From Rhizobium sp. Q54 (lineage in GTDB: Bacteria; Pseudomonadota; Alphaproteobacteria; ATCC43930; CGMCC-115725), in NCBI GenBank assembly GCA_945861155.1, contig CAMATN010000046.1:1-33738 (forward strand): a stretch of 33,738 nucleotides of DNA. Direction: 5' to 3'. The first letter of the stretch is position 1; each line of letters opens with the position of its first letter. Position numbers and translations under genes: made by a program. This document shows, in pieces, positions 1 through 9,142 of this stretch. The notes under the pieces were generated by a model. The model had not been told where the DNA came from, ran no database searches, and was given only the letters and a program-made list of their open reading frames with translations.

Positions 1-63
1 GCGCCGCGTCTGCCTCTTCTTGCCGGCGTATTCCGCTTGCGAAAAGCTCCCCTGGCGCTGCAT
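1..63 (-). CDS. IS5-family-like transposase, N-terminal fragment cut by window edge
   Basis: Reading leftward from an ATG at 61-63, the frame stays open to the window edge and gives 21 residues, including the stretch AEYAGKKRQTRR. From memory, this lysine/arginine-rich opening is typical of one group of IS5-family transposases, whose N-terminus reads roughly F...YA.KKR.TRRE.FL before the DDE domain. An AAGGGG ribosome-binding site lies about 8 nt upstream of the ATG. The rest of the protein is outside the window, so integrity and the DDE residues cannot be judged. The element's terminal repeat should lie between this start and about position 120, but only one end is present, so I cannot define it. 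Family assignment rests on a short stretch and is tentative. Confidence 0.5.
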   Translation of the reverse strand, partial: MQRQGSFSQAEYAGKKRQTRR

Positions 64-127
64 CGTCCCGCCCCTTGGTCTCCATCCCCACAGCAGATTC
101 TACCCGATGCGAGTGGCGGAATGCGCC

Positions 128-238
128 TTATTTCAGTGTTTCCTTAAGGCTATTCATAAGATACCCGTACGTAAAAATTGAGATTAGTCCAAGAATGATA
201 CACAGAAAAAGAACATACGGGGTCGATGGCGGCGTCAT
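128..238 (-). CDS. possible 36-residue single-pass membrane peptide
   Basis: A short frame runs from an ATG at 236-238 to a TAA at 128-130. It encodes 36 residues: a short polar N-terminus (MTPPSTPY), a hydrophobic run of about 20 residues (VLFLCIILGLISIF and onward), then a polar, lysine-containing tail ending NSLKETLK. A GAGGAG ribosome-binding site sits 7 nt upstream, which is good support for so small a frame. Base composition is clearly more AT-rich than the rest of the window, suggesting recent acquisition or a non-coding origin. It lies between the IS fragment and a dispersed inverted-repeat element. I recognise no family. It could be a small membrane protein or chance. Confidence 0.35.
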   Translation of the reverse strand: MTPPSTPYVLFLCIILGLISIFTYGYLMNSLKETLK

Positions 239-285
239 CGGACGCTCCTCGCAATATTTACATTATTGGGCATTTGCAGGATGAC

Positions 286-443
286 ATTGTCATTCCGGGG
301 CTGCCCGGAGGGCGGAACCCGGAATCCATTCACACCGGCCTCTGGAATACGGATTCCGGGTTCGCCGCCCCTCTCGGCGCACGCGTAGGTGCGCCTGCCG
401 GGTGGCGCATCTTCGATGCGCCAGGGCGCCCCGGAATGACAAT
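286..443. repeat. 158-bp palindromic element with perfect 16-bp terminal inverted repeats
   Basis: The ends are perfect 16-bp inverted repeats: ATTGTCATTCCGGGGC at 286-301 and its reverse complement at 428-443. Inside are further hairpins, including CCCGGAATCC at about 317-326 against GGATTCCGGG at about 352-361, and TGGCGCATC/GATGCGCCA at about 403-423. This is the architecture of a small non-coding MITE/REP-type element; the CATTCCGGGG/CCCCGGAATG ends resemble dispersed repeats common in proteobacterial intergenic DNA. No reading frame inside looks coding. It ends about 70 bp downstream of the comM stop. Confidence 0.7.
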
Positions 444-510
444 TCCCCAGAATATCCTGATGATGCGCCCCTCACGAAGGAGCCGCACAATAAGCCTTTT
501 GATTTGCGCC

Positions 511-2049
511 CTATCTGTTCGCCGCGCTTTCCGACACGCCAATCGGCTGGCGGTAGCTCAGCGCTTCGGCGATGTGATGGCGGGCGACCGTGGCGGCTCC
601 TTCCAGATCGGCCAGAGTGCGGGCGACCCGCAGCACCCGGTGATAGCCGCGCGCCGAGAGGCGCAGCCGCTCCGCGGCGCGCTGCAACAGGGCGCGCCCG
701 GCTGCGTCCGGCGTCGCGATCTCGTCGAGGAGGCCGCCATCGGCCTCGGTATTGGTGCGGATCCGGCGCTCAGCCGGCAGCGCGGCGTAACGCGCGCTCT
801 GCCGCGCCCGCGCCGCGGCGACCCGGCTTGCCATCTCGGCGCTCGCCTCGGCCGGCGGCGGCAGCGCGAGATCGGCCGACGACACGGCCGGCACGTCGAT
901 ATGCAGGTCGATGCGGTCGAGCAGCGGCCCCGAGATGCGCGACTGGTAATCCTGCGCGCAGCGCGGCGCCCGGCTGCAGGCCCGGCCCGGCTCGGACAGA
1001 TAGCCGCAGCGGCACGGGTTCATCGCCGCGACGAGCTGCACCCGTGCCGGAAAGGTGACATGGCTGTTGGCGCGCGCGACGCTGATCCGGCCGGTTTCGA
1101 GCGGCTGGCGCAAGGCTTCGAGTGCGGCCCGGTTGAATTCGGGCAGTTCGTCGAGAAACAAGACGCCGCAATGCGCCAGGCTGATCTCGCCGGGGCGGGT
1201 GCGCATGCCGCCGCCAACCAGCGCCGGGAGCGAGGCGGAATGGTGCGGGTCGCGGTACGGCCGCTCGCGCAGCAGGCCGCCGCCGCGCAAGCCGCCGGCG
1301 ACCGACAGGATCATGCCCAGTTCGAGCGCCTCGGCCGGTTCGAGCGGCGGCAGGATGCCGGGGAGGCGCGCCGCCAGCATCGATTTCCCCGAGCCCGGCG
1401 GCCCGACCATCAACAGATTGTGCCCGCCGGCGGCGGCGATTTCGAGGGCGCGCTTGGCGCTTTCCTGGCCCTTGACGTCGCGCAGGTCGAGCCCGGCGGC
1501 GCGCGCCGGCGCCAGCTTGGCCTCGGGCGGCGGCAGCAGCTGCGTTCCCTTGAAGTGGTTGACGATCGCCAGCAGGTTCGGCGCGGCGATGATCTCAACC
1601 TCGCCCGCCCACGCCGCCTCGCCGCCGCATTCCAGGGGGCAGATCAGGCCGCTGTCGCGCGACGCGGCGGCGAGCGCGGCGAGCAATACCCCGGGAACCG
1701 CGGTCAGCGACCCGTCGAGCGCGACCTCGCCCAAGGCGGTGTAGCCGGCCAGCTCGTCCAGCGGCAGCACCCCCATTTCGCCGAGCAGCCCGAGCGCGAT
1801 CGGCAGGTCGAAATGGCTGCCTTCCTTCAATACGTCGGCCGGGGCGAGGTTGACCGTGATGCGGCGCGGCGGCAGCGACAGGCCGAGCGCGGTCAGGGCC
1901 GAGCGCACGCGTTCGCGCGATTCGGCGACCGCCTTGTCCGGCAGGCCGACGATCGTGAAGGCCGGCAGCCCCGAGGCAATCGTCACCTGGGTCTCGACAT
2001 CGACGACCTCGACCCCGTGAAACGCCACGGTGCGAACCCGCGCCACCAT
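511..2049 (-). CDS. comM: YifB/ComM family Mg-chelatase-like AAA+ ATPase
   Basis: A 512-residue protein of normal family length. Order of parts: an N-terminal ChlI-like domain beginning MVARVRTVAFHG with the conserved GLPDKAVAESRERVRSAL segment (about residues 35-52); Walker A GPPGSGKS at 216-223; Walker B GVLFLDELPEF at about 295-305; a cysteine cluster CRCGY...C...C typical of the family; and a C-terminal helical Mg-chelatase domain. ComM is a hexameric helicase that drives branch migration during natural transformation in some Gram-negatives; in others it is simply a conserved protein of unknown role. The start is set at the ATG at 2047-2049 because it matches the family N-terminus, though GGGAG directly abuts it, so the adjacent GTG (2044-2046) is a possible alternative. 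No other competence gene is nearby. Confidence 0.93.
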   Translation of the reverse strand: MVARVRTVAFHGVEVVDVETQVTIASGLPAFTIVGLPDKAVAESRERVRSALTALGLSLPPRRITVNLAPADVLKEGSHFDLPIALGLLGEMGVLPLDELAGYTALGEVALDGSLTAVPGVLLAALAAASRDSGLICPLECGGEAAWAGEVEIIAAPNLLAIVNHFKGTQLLPPPEAKLAPARAAGLDLRDVKGQESAKRALEIAAAGGHNLLMVGPPGSGKSMLAARLPGILPPLEPAEALELGMILSVAGGLRGGGLLRERPYRDPHHSASLPALVGGGMRTRPGEISLAHCGVLFLDELPEFNRAALEALRQPLETGRISVARANSHVTFPARVQLVAAMNPCRCGYLSEPGRACSRAPRCAQDYQSRISGPLLDRIDLHIDVPAVSSADLALPPPAEASAEMASRVAAARARQSARYAALPAERRIRTNTEADGGLLDEIATPDAAGRALLQRAAERLRLSARGYHRVLRVARTLADLEGAATVARHHIAEALSYRQPIGVSESAANR

Positions 2050-2226
2050 CTCCCTGGCCCATTCGTTGATCGCGCAGGAGTTTAGGCCGCGGCGGCGGCC
2101 GGCGCTAGGCGGGCGGAAGCTCGCTCGCCTGGCGGCCCCCAGCTGGACGCCAGGCGGGGGGCGGCGTTGCACGCCGCCGGACGTGTCGTTAGTCTGCCCC
2201 TCCCGCCAGGGCGACAACGGCGGCGC

Positions 2227-2316
2227 GGAGGGGTGGCCGAGCGGTTGAAGGCGCACGCCTGGAAAGTGTGTATGGGGGCAACTCCATCGCGGGTTCGAAT
2301 CCCGCTCCCTCCGCCA
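2227..2316 (+). tRNA. tRNA-Ser (GGA), CCA encoded
   Basis: A class II tRNA. The acceptor arm GGAGGGG (2227-2233) pairs with TCCCTCC before discriminator G2313, and CCA is encoded at 2314-2316. The anticodon loop CTGGAAA carries GGA, flanked by the stem CACGC/GTGTG. A long variable arm (TATGGGGGCAACTCCATCG region) and the T loop GGTTCGAAT are present. It is read opposite to its two flanking protein genes, so it needs its own promoter in the 177 bp upstream, where I saw no clear consensus. Confidence 0.97.
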
Positions 2317-2348
2317 CCTTGCGGCTGATTATAAGAGCCAAATTTCCG

Positions 2349-3512
<1,164 letters not shown>

Positions 3513-4024
3513 TGATACGGTTCTTTCTGGAGTGCGGCCGGTCGAGCGACTACGGCGCCCGATTTGATCGGGCGGGCGCACCGGCGGTGTTCGCGGAGGT
3601 TAGTCGTCGATCGACCGGTGGCAGCTTCCGCTTGTATGCCGCGATGTTGATCGACCCTCGCTCGGAGGGCCGGCGCAGCTTCTGCTTCCCGTAAAAGAGC
3701 GTGACGCTCTGGGAAAGGAGATGAGCCGCACCCACATCAAAGTCAAGCCGCGCTTTGCCGCGCCCTCCCTGAACGAGCCGCGCCTGCATGTCCCGCGCCG
3801 TTGCACGCCCCGCGTGGATGAGGCAAGCTGACGCAGTCGCAATCCTGATCTGCGACAAGCGGCGACAGGGAGGGATGACGCTCGGGCCGAGTCCGGGTAT
3901 AAGGCGCGGCCGCGTACGGTCTTTAGCAGCCGAACGGCCGGAGTTGGCGGCTCGGTGCGGCGAGCGAGCCCTTCCCCACGCGAGCGAGTTCGGGTCGGGA
4001 TAGCCGACCGGCAGGAGAAGCGTA
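3513..4024. other. 512-bp divergent intergenic region, no convincing gene
   Basis: This separates the helicase (leftward) from the oxidoreductase module (rightward) and should hold both promoters. The last 20 bp carry AGGAG before the TTG start at 4025. A small hairpin, AGAGCG-TGA-CGCTCT, lies at about 3696-3710. A possible 35-codon frame on the plus strand (3721-3828, starting MSRTHIKVKPRF) has G/C-rich third positions like real genes here, but its AAGGAG directly abuts the ATG and I recognise no homologue. A longer overlapping minus-strand frame (3550-4041) has poor third-position bias. I leave both uncalled. Confidence 0.4.
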
Positions 4025-5818
4025 TTGCACCCCACCGACATCAGTAACCCAGATTATTTCCATAAGGTCGTCGATTGCCAATGGGCCTGCCCGGCGCATA
4101 CGCCGGTGCCCGAATACATCCGCCTGATCGCCGACCGGCGCTTTGGCGACGCCTGGGCGATCAATTGGGAGTCGAACGTCTTCCCCGGTATCTTGGGGCG
4201 CACCTGCGACCGCCCGTGCGAGCCGGCCTGCCGCCGCGGCCGGGTCGAGAAGGAGCCGGTCGCGATCTGCCGGCTGAAGCGCGTCGCCGCCGACAACAAG
4301 GGCGACATCAGCCGCTATTTGCCGGCGATCCCGACCCAGAAGAACGGCAAGCGAATCGCGCTGGTCGGCGCCGGCCCGGCGTCGCTGACCGTGGCGCGCG
4401 ACCTGATGCCCTTGGGCTATCACTGCGTGATGTTCGACGGCGATTCGAAGGGCGGCGGCATGATGCGCTCGCAGATCCCGCGGTTTCGCCTGCCCGAGAC
4501 GGTGACCGACGAAGAAGTCGACATCATCGTCGACATGGGGGTCGAGACCAGGTTCGGGCCGGGCGGGTATGTCGACAGCCTGAAGTCGCTGCTCGCCGAG
4601 GGCTGGGACGCGGTCTTTGTCGGCTCGGGCGCGCCGCGCGGCCGCGAAATCGAGATTCCCGGCCGCCAGGAGGCCGGAGCCCACATCCATATCGGCATCG
4701 ACTGGCTGTCGAGCGTCTCGTTCGGCCATGTCGATAAGATCGGCCGTCGCGTCATCGTGCTCGGCGGCGGCAACACGGCGATGGATTGCTGTCGTTCGTC
4801 GCGCCGGCTCGGGGGCGAAGAGGTCACCGTCGTCGTGCGCTCGGGCTTCGAGGAGATGAAGGCCTCGGCCTGGGAGAAAGAGGACGCGCAGCACGAGGGC
4901 ATCCCGATCCTCAATTTCCTCGTGCCGGTCGAGTTCACCCACGACAGCGGCAAGCTGACCGGGGTTCTGTTCGAGAAGGTCAAGGCCGAATACGACGAGA
5001 AGGGCCGGCGCAATCTTGTGCCGACCGGCGAGCCGCACACGCATGTGCCCTGCGACGACGTGCTGGTCGCAATCGGCCAGGAAAACTCCTTCCCGTGGAT
5101 CGAGCGCGACATCGGCATCGAGTTCGACCGCTGGGGGATGCCCAAGGTCGATCCGAAGACGATGCAAGCGAGCCTGCCACACGTGTTTTTCGGCGGCGAT
5201 TCGGCGTTCGGCCCGAAAAACATCATCTGGGCGGTCGCCCACGGCCACGACGCGGCGATCTCGATCGACAAATTCTGCCACGGCGAGGATGTCGCCGAGC
5301 GGCCGGCGCCCGGGGTCACCTTGGTCAGCCAGAAGATGGGCATCCACGAGTGGAGCTACGACAACGACATCTCGAACGATCTGCGCTACAAGGTGCCGCT
5401 GCGTGACCTCAAGGTCGCGCTCAAGGACATCCGCACCGAGGTCGAGCTCGGCTATGACGACAAATTGGCGTTTCTCGAGGCCGAGCGTTGCCTGAATTGC
5501 GACATCCAGACAGTTTTCGCCGGGCCGCTATGCATCGAGTGCGACGCCTGCGTCGACATCTGCCCGATGGATTGCATCACCTTTACCGACAATGGCGCGG
5601 AAGCCGAGCTGCGCACCCGTCTTAGCGCTCCGGCAACCGATTTCGAGCAGGATCTGTACATCGGCGACTCGCTGAAGACCGGGCGCATCATGGTCAAGGA
5701 CGAGGATGTCTGTCTGCATTGCGGGTTGTGCGCTGAGCGCTGCCCGACCGGAGCCTGGGACATGAGTAAATTCCTGATCAACATCACACAGGCTGGCACG
5801 GCATGCCGCAGCCGATAA
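4025..5818 (+). CDS. GltD-like FAD/NAD(P) oxidoreductase with C-terminal 2x[4Fe-4S] ferredoxin domain (KorC-like)
   Basis: A 597-residue flavoprotein expected to pass electrons between NAD(P)H and the downstream 2-oxoacid oxidoreductase. An N-terminal GltD-type iron-sulfur region has C18, C22, C61, C65 and C69. A first Rossmann fold has GAGPAS at 115-120 (FAD), and a second has GGGN at 247-250 (NAD(P)H). The GDSAFGPKNI segment near 391-400 closes the FAD site. A bacterial ferredoxin domain near 485-580 has CIECDACVDICP (C503, C506, C509, C513) and CLHCGLCAERCP (C563, C566, C569, C573). The start is TTG with AGGAG 7 nt upstream; no ATG fits, because conserved cysteines begin at residue 18. It overlaps the next gene by 16 bp. 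The combination resembles the KorC subunit described for 2-oxoglutarate:NADP oxidoreductase of Thauera/Azoarcus; the substrate here is inferred. Confidence 0.88.
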   Translation: MHPTDISNPDYFHKVVDCQWACPAHTPVPEYIRLIADRRFGDAWAINWESNVFPGILGRTCDRPCEPACRRGRVEKEPVAICRLKRVAADNKGDISRYLPAIPTQKNGKRIALVGAGPASLTVARDLMPLGYHCVMFDGDSKGGGMMRSQIPRFRLPETVTDEEVDIIVDMGVETRFGPGGYVDSLKSLLAEGWDAVFVGSGAPRGREIEIPGRQEAGAHIHIGIDWLSSVSFGHVDKIGRRVIVLGGGNTAMDCCRSSRRLGGEEVTVVVRSGFEEMKASAWEKEDAQHEGIPILNFLVPVEFTHDSGKLTGVLFEKVKAEYDEKGRRNLVPTGEPHTHVPCDDVLVAIGQENSFPWIERDIGIEFDRWGMPKVDPKTMQASLPHVFFGGDSAFGPKNIIWAVAHGHDAAISIDKFCHGEDVAERPAPGVTLVSQKMGIHEWSYDNDISNDLRYKVPLRDLKVALKDIRTEVELGYDDKLAFLEAERCLNCDIQTVFAGPLCIECDACVDICPMDCITFTDNGAEAELRTRLSAPATDFEQDLYIGDSLKTGRIMVKDEDVCLHCGLCAERCPTGAWDMSKFLINITQAGTACRSR

Positions 5819-7644
5819 AGAGCGTCAACGACTTCGTCGTCAAATTCGCCAACGTCAACGGCTCCGGCTCGGCGAGCGCCAACGCGCTGTTCGCCAAATC
5901 GGTGCTGCGGATGGGGATCCCGGCGAGTTCGCGCAACATCTTCCCGTCGAATATCCAGGGTCTGCCGACCTGGTTCGAGGTGCGGATCAACGACCACGAC
6001 CATCTGGGCCGGCGCGGCGGCGTCGACATGATGGTCGCGATGAACCCGCAGACCTGGGAGCAGGACATCGCCGAGATCGAGCCCGGCGGCTACCTGCTCT
6101 ACGATGCGACCAAGCCGATGCCGGCGTCGCGCTTTCGCGACGACATCAACGTGATCGGCGCGCCGCTGACCGAGATCTGTAACCGCACCTACAGCGACCC
6201 GCGGCAGCGCCAGCTGTTCAAGAACATCATCTATCTGGGCGTCCTGTCGGCGCTCCTCGACATGGACGTACCGGCGATCGAAACGCTGATCGGCGAGCAG
6301 TTCCGCGGCAAGGATTCGCTGATCAAGCCCAATCTGCACGCGCTGCAGCTCGGGCGCGACTGGGCGATCCAGGCGCTCGATTGCCCGCTCGGGCTGCGGC
6401 TCGAACCCCGCGACAAGGTCGGCGACCGAATTTTCGTCAGCGGCAACGACGCGGCGGCGCTGGGCGCGGTCTATGGCGGCGCGACGGTGTGCGCGTGGTA
6501 CCCGATCACCCCGTCTTCCTCGCTCGCCGAGGCGTTCCAGGCGCATTGCCAGCGCATGCGCCGCGAGCCCGACAGCAAGAAACGCCGTTACGCGATCATC
6601 CAGGCCGAGGACGAGCTCGCCTCGATCGGCATGGTGATCGGCGCCGCGTGGAACGGCGCGCGGGCGTTTACCGCGACCTCGGGCCCCGGCATCTCGCTGA
6701 TGCAGGAATTTATCGGCTTGGCGTATTTCGCCGAGATCCCGGCGGTCATCTTCGACATCCAGCGCGGCAGCCCGTCGACCGGAATGCCGACCCGCACCCA
6801 GCAGGCCGACATCATCTCGGCGGCCTACGCCTCGCACGGCGATACCAAGCACGTGCTCTTGTTCCCGCAGGACCCGAACGAATCCTTCACCTTCGCCGCC
6901 GACGCGCTCGACCTCGCCGACCGGCTGCAGACCCCGGTCTTCGTGATGATGGATCTCGACATCGGCATGAACGACTGGCTGGTGCCGCCGCTCAAATGGG
7001 ACCCCGCGCGCCAATACGACCGCGGCAAAATCATGAATTTCGAGGATCTCGATTCCGGCAAGGAGTTCGGCCGCTATCTCGATGTCGATGGCGACGGCAT
7101 CCCCTACCGCACGCTGCCCGGCACGCATCCGACGCGGGGCGCCTATTTCACCCGCGGCACCACCAAGGACCGCTACGCCCGCTATACCGAGGAAGGGCCG
7201 GCCTACGTCGACAACATGCAGCGGCTCCTGGAGAAATTCGAGACCGCCAAGCGCATCGTGCCGCGGCCGATAAGGCGCGACGCAATCGAGCAGACGCGGT
7301 ACGGCGCGATCTATTTTGGCTCGACCGCGCCGGCCATGGAAGAGGCGCTCGATCTATTGGAGGCACGCGGCATCCATCTCGACACGCTGCGCGTCCGGGC
7401 CTTTCCGTTCCATGACGACATCCTTGATTTCATCACCAGCCACGAGCGGATCTTTCTCGTCGAGCAGAACCGCGACGGCCAGATGCGCACGCTGGTGACG
7501 ACCGAGTTGGAGGTCGATCCGGCCCGGCTCGTGCCGATCCTGCATTACGACGGCACCCCGATCACCGCCCGCTTCATCGTCAAGGCGATCGCCGACATGC
7601 TCGCCGTCGTGACCCTCGCCCCGCTGCGCAAGGCATTGCCGTAG
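5803..7644 (+). CDS. korA: 2-oxoacid:ferredoxin oxidoreductase, fused gamma-alpha subunit (KorA-like)
   Basis: A 613-residue subunit of a thiamine-diphosphate enzyme that oxidatively decarboxylates a 2-oxoacid to its acyl-CoA, probably 2-oxoglutarate to succinyl-CoA. The gamma domain comes first (about 1-195, starting near FANVNGSGSASANALFA), followed by the alpha pyrimidine-binding domain with YPITPSSS at 233-240, the GPGISLMQEFIG segment and RGSPSTGMPTRTQQAD. The C-terminal part (about 490-600) has the transketolase-C-like fold region (FLVEQNRDGQM). Length and domain order match two-subunit KorAB enzymes. It starts inside the 3' end of the flavoprotein gene, implying translational coupling. 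After its stop lies a 192-bp gap occupied by a repeat, then the beta subunit. 2-oxoglutarate is the most likely substrate but pyruvate or another 2-oxoacid cannot be excluded. Confidence 0.88.
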   Translation: MPQPIKSVNDFVVKFANVNGSGSASANALFAKSVLRMGIPASSRNIFPSNIQGLPTWFEVRINDHDHLGRRGGVDMMVAMNPQTWEQDIAEIEPGGYLLYDATKPMPASRFRDDINVIGAPLTEICNRTYSDPRQRQLFKNIIYLGVLSALLDMDVPAIETLIGEQFRGKDSLIKPNLHALQLGRDWAIQALDCPLGLRLEPRDKVGDRIFVSGNDAAALGAVYGGATVCAWYPITPSSSLAEAFQAHCQRMRREPDSKKRRYAIIQAEDELASIGMVIGAAWNGARAFTATSGPGISLMQEFIGLAYFAEIPAVIFDIQRGSPSTGMPTRTQQADIISAAYASHGDTKHVLLFPQDPNESFTFAADALDLADRLQTPVFVMMDLDIGMNDWLVPPLKWDPARQYDRGKIMNFEDLDSGKEFGRYLDVDGDGIPYRTLPGTHPTRGAYFTRGTTKDRYARYTEEGPAYVDNMQRLLEKFETAKRIVPRPIRRDAIEQTRYGAIYFGSTAPAMEEALDLLEARGIHLDTLRVRAFPFHDDILDFITSHERIFLVEQNRDGQMRTLVTTELEVDPARLVPILHYDGTPITARFIVKAIADMLAVVTLAPLRKALP

Positions 7645-7652
7645 TCAATCAA

Positions 7653-7817
7653 ATTCACCACGGAGGCACGGAGTTCACGGAGAGACCGTCACCCCCGCGC
7701 AAGCGGGGGTCCAGAGTAACCGCCCGGTCTGGCATCCTGGATTCCCGCTTTCGCGGGAATCACTTGCCGTTTGACGCAACAAATCGTCTCTGTGTCCTCC
7801 GTGCCTCTGTGGTGAAT
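7653..7817. repeat. 165-bp MITE-like element between the two oxidoreductase subunit genes
   Basis: The outer arms are 31-bp imperfect inverted repeats (7653-7683 and 7787-7817; 4 mismatches), opening ATTCACCACGGAGGCACGGA. Inside are two separate perfect hairpins: ACCCCCGC/GCGGGGGT around a GCAA loop (7689-7708), and ATTCCCGC/GCGGGAAT around a TTTC loop (7741-7760). The arms belong to a widely scattered TTCACCACAGAGGCACAGAG-type proteobacterial repeat and the inner hairpins look like REP units. It fills nearly the whole korA-korB gap and must be transcribed if the three genes share a message. Confidence 0.8.
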
Positions 7818-7836
7818 CTTCCTTTTTGAGGTCCGC

Positions 7837-8892
7837 ATGACCTACATCGTCAAGCCCCGGCTCCATCACCCGAAATTGCCGACCAACGCGCTGGGGTACA
7901 CCCACCGCGACTACGAGGGCTCGGTCTCGACCTTGTGCGCCGGGTGCGGTCACGATTCGATCAGCGCCGCGATCATCCAGGCGTGTTTCGAATTATCCCT
8001 GCCGCCGCACCGCATCGCCAAATTGTCGGGCATCGGCTGCTCGTCGAAGACGCCGACCTATTTCCTCGGCCAGTCGCACGGCTTCAACAGCGTGCATGGG
8101 CGGATGCCGTCGGTGCTGACCGGCGCCAATCTCGCCAACCGCGACCTGATTTATCTCGGCGTGTCGGGCGACGGCGACTCGGCTTCGATCGGGCTCGGCC
8201 AGTTCGCCCATTGCATCCGCCGCGGCGTCGACATGGTCTATATCGTTGAAAACAACGGCGTATACGGGCTGACCAAGGGCCAGTTCTCGGCGACCGCCGA
8301 CAAGGGATCGAGCGCCAAGCGGGGCGCGGTCAATTCCGATTCGCCGATCGACCTCGTCGCGATGGCGTTGCAGCTTGGCGCGTCCTACGTCGCGCGCAGC
8401 TTTTCCGGCGACAAGGCGCAGCTCGTGCCGCTGATCAAGGCGGCGATCCAGCACAAGGGCGCGGCGTTTATCGATGTCGTGTCGCCGTGCGTCGCGTTCA
8501 ACAACCATCCCGGCTCGACCAAGAGCTTCGATTATGTGCGCGACCACAACGAGGCGGTCAACCAGCTCGATTACATGGTCGAGCGCGACGCGATCGTCGC
8601 CGATTACGCGCCCGGCACGGTCGAGACCGTCATGCAGCACGACGGCTCGATGCTGCGGCTGCGCAAGCTCGCGCTCGATTACGATCCGCACGAGCGCATC
8701 TCGGCGCTGACCTATCTGCAACAGCGCCAGGCCGCCGGCGAAGTCGTGACCGGCCTCTTATTCGTCGAGGCCGATCACGGCGACATGCACGGGTACCTCG
8801 ACACGGTCGACAGCCCGCTCAATACGCTCGGTGAAGCCGAATTGTGCCCCGGACCCGACCTCCTCGAACGCTACAACGCCGCCCACCGGTAA
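7837..8892 (+). CDS. korB: 2-oxoacid:ferredoxin oxidoreductase beta subunit (KorB-like)
   Basis: A 351-residue subunit that binds thiamine diphosphate and one [4Fe-4S] cluster. Visible features: CAGCGHDS (C34, C37), GIGCSSKTP (C68) and SPCVAFNNH (C218), the four cysteines expected to hold the cluster; and the diphosphate/Mg motif GDGDSASIG (111-119) ending in ENNGVYGLTKGQ (138-149). A GAGG ribosome-binding site lies 7 nt before the ATG. It completes the enzyme encoded by the two genes upstream, although a repeat element separates it from korA. The downstream 250 bp to tRNA-Arg hold only a short hairpin. The module would let the cell run the 2-oxoglutarate step with ferredoxin or NADP instead of the NAD-linked dehydrogenase, or supply low-potential electrons. 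Confidence 0.9.
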   Translation: MTYIVKPRLHHPKLPTNALGYTHRDYEGSVSTLCAGCGHDSISAAIIQACFELSLPPHRIAKLSGIGCSSKTPTYFLGQSHGFNSVHGRMPSVLTGANLANRDLIYLGVSGDGDSASIGLGQFAHCIRRGVDMVYIVENNGVYGLTKGQFSATADKGSSAKRGAVNSDSPIDLVAMALQLGASYVARSFSGDKAQLVPLIKAAIQHKGAAFIDVVSPCVAFNNHPGSTKSFDYVRDHNEAVNQLDYMVERDAIVADYAPGTVETVMQHDGSMLRLRKLALDYDPHERISALTYLQQRQAAGEVVTGLLFVEADHGDMHGYLDTVDSPLNTLGEAELCPGPDLLERYNAAHR

Positions 8893-8941
8893 CCTGCGAG
8901 TCCGGCCGACACCCTGGGCCGGCCCACACCCCTGTTCGGGC

Positions 8942-8961
8942 GCGGAGGTTTGAGCCTCCGC
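8942..8961 (+). terminator. weak candidate hairpin downstream of korB
   Basis: GCGGAGG (8942-8948) pairs perfectly with CCTCCGC (8955-8961) around a 6-nt loop, 49 bp after the korB stop. There is no T-run after it, so intrinsic termination is uncertain. Nothing else recognisable occurs between korB and tRNA-Arg. Confidence 0.3.
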
Positions 8962-9142
8962 TATCGTTCGTCAATGGCGCGCCGACCATCCCGATCAGTC
9001 GGCGCGAGGGCGAGCGCGATATCCTTGCAAACCGCACCGGGTTTTGATCTAACAGCGGCCCGCGCGGGAGCCGTCCCTCGCGGCGAGCCTGTGCTCCGTA
9101 AGAACGGATGGACAGCGATGCGCGTCACGGCCGGATGGCTAA

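Noticed and set aside
226-2085. Long plus-strand frame opposite comM
   Set aside because: It is the reverse of a clear YifB/ComM protein; its translation is Arg/Ala/Gly-rich with no recognisable domain.
3550-4041. Minus-strand frame in the divergent gap
   Set aside because: Poor third-position G/C bias compared with neighbours, no ribosome-binding site and it runs over the start of the plus-strand gene.
3923-5347. Long minus-strand frame opposite the GltD-like gene
   Set aside because: An antisense shadow in GC-rich DNA; the plus strand has all flavoprotein and ferredoxin motifs.
5452-7128. Minus-strand frame of 558 codons opposite the korC-like and korA genes
   Set aside because: It spans two real genes on the other strand and has no domain-like pattern.
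7653-7817. CRISPR-like array
   Set aside because: The repeats are inverted, not direct, and there are no regular spacers or cas genes.
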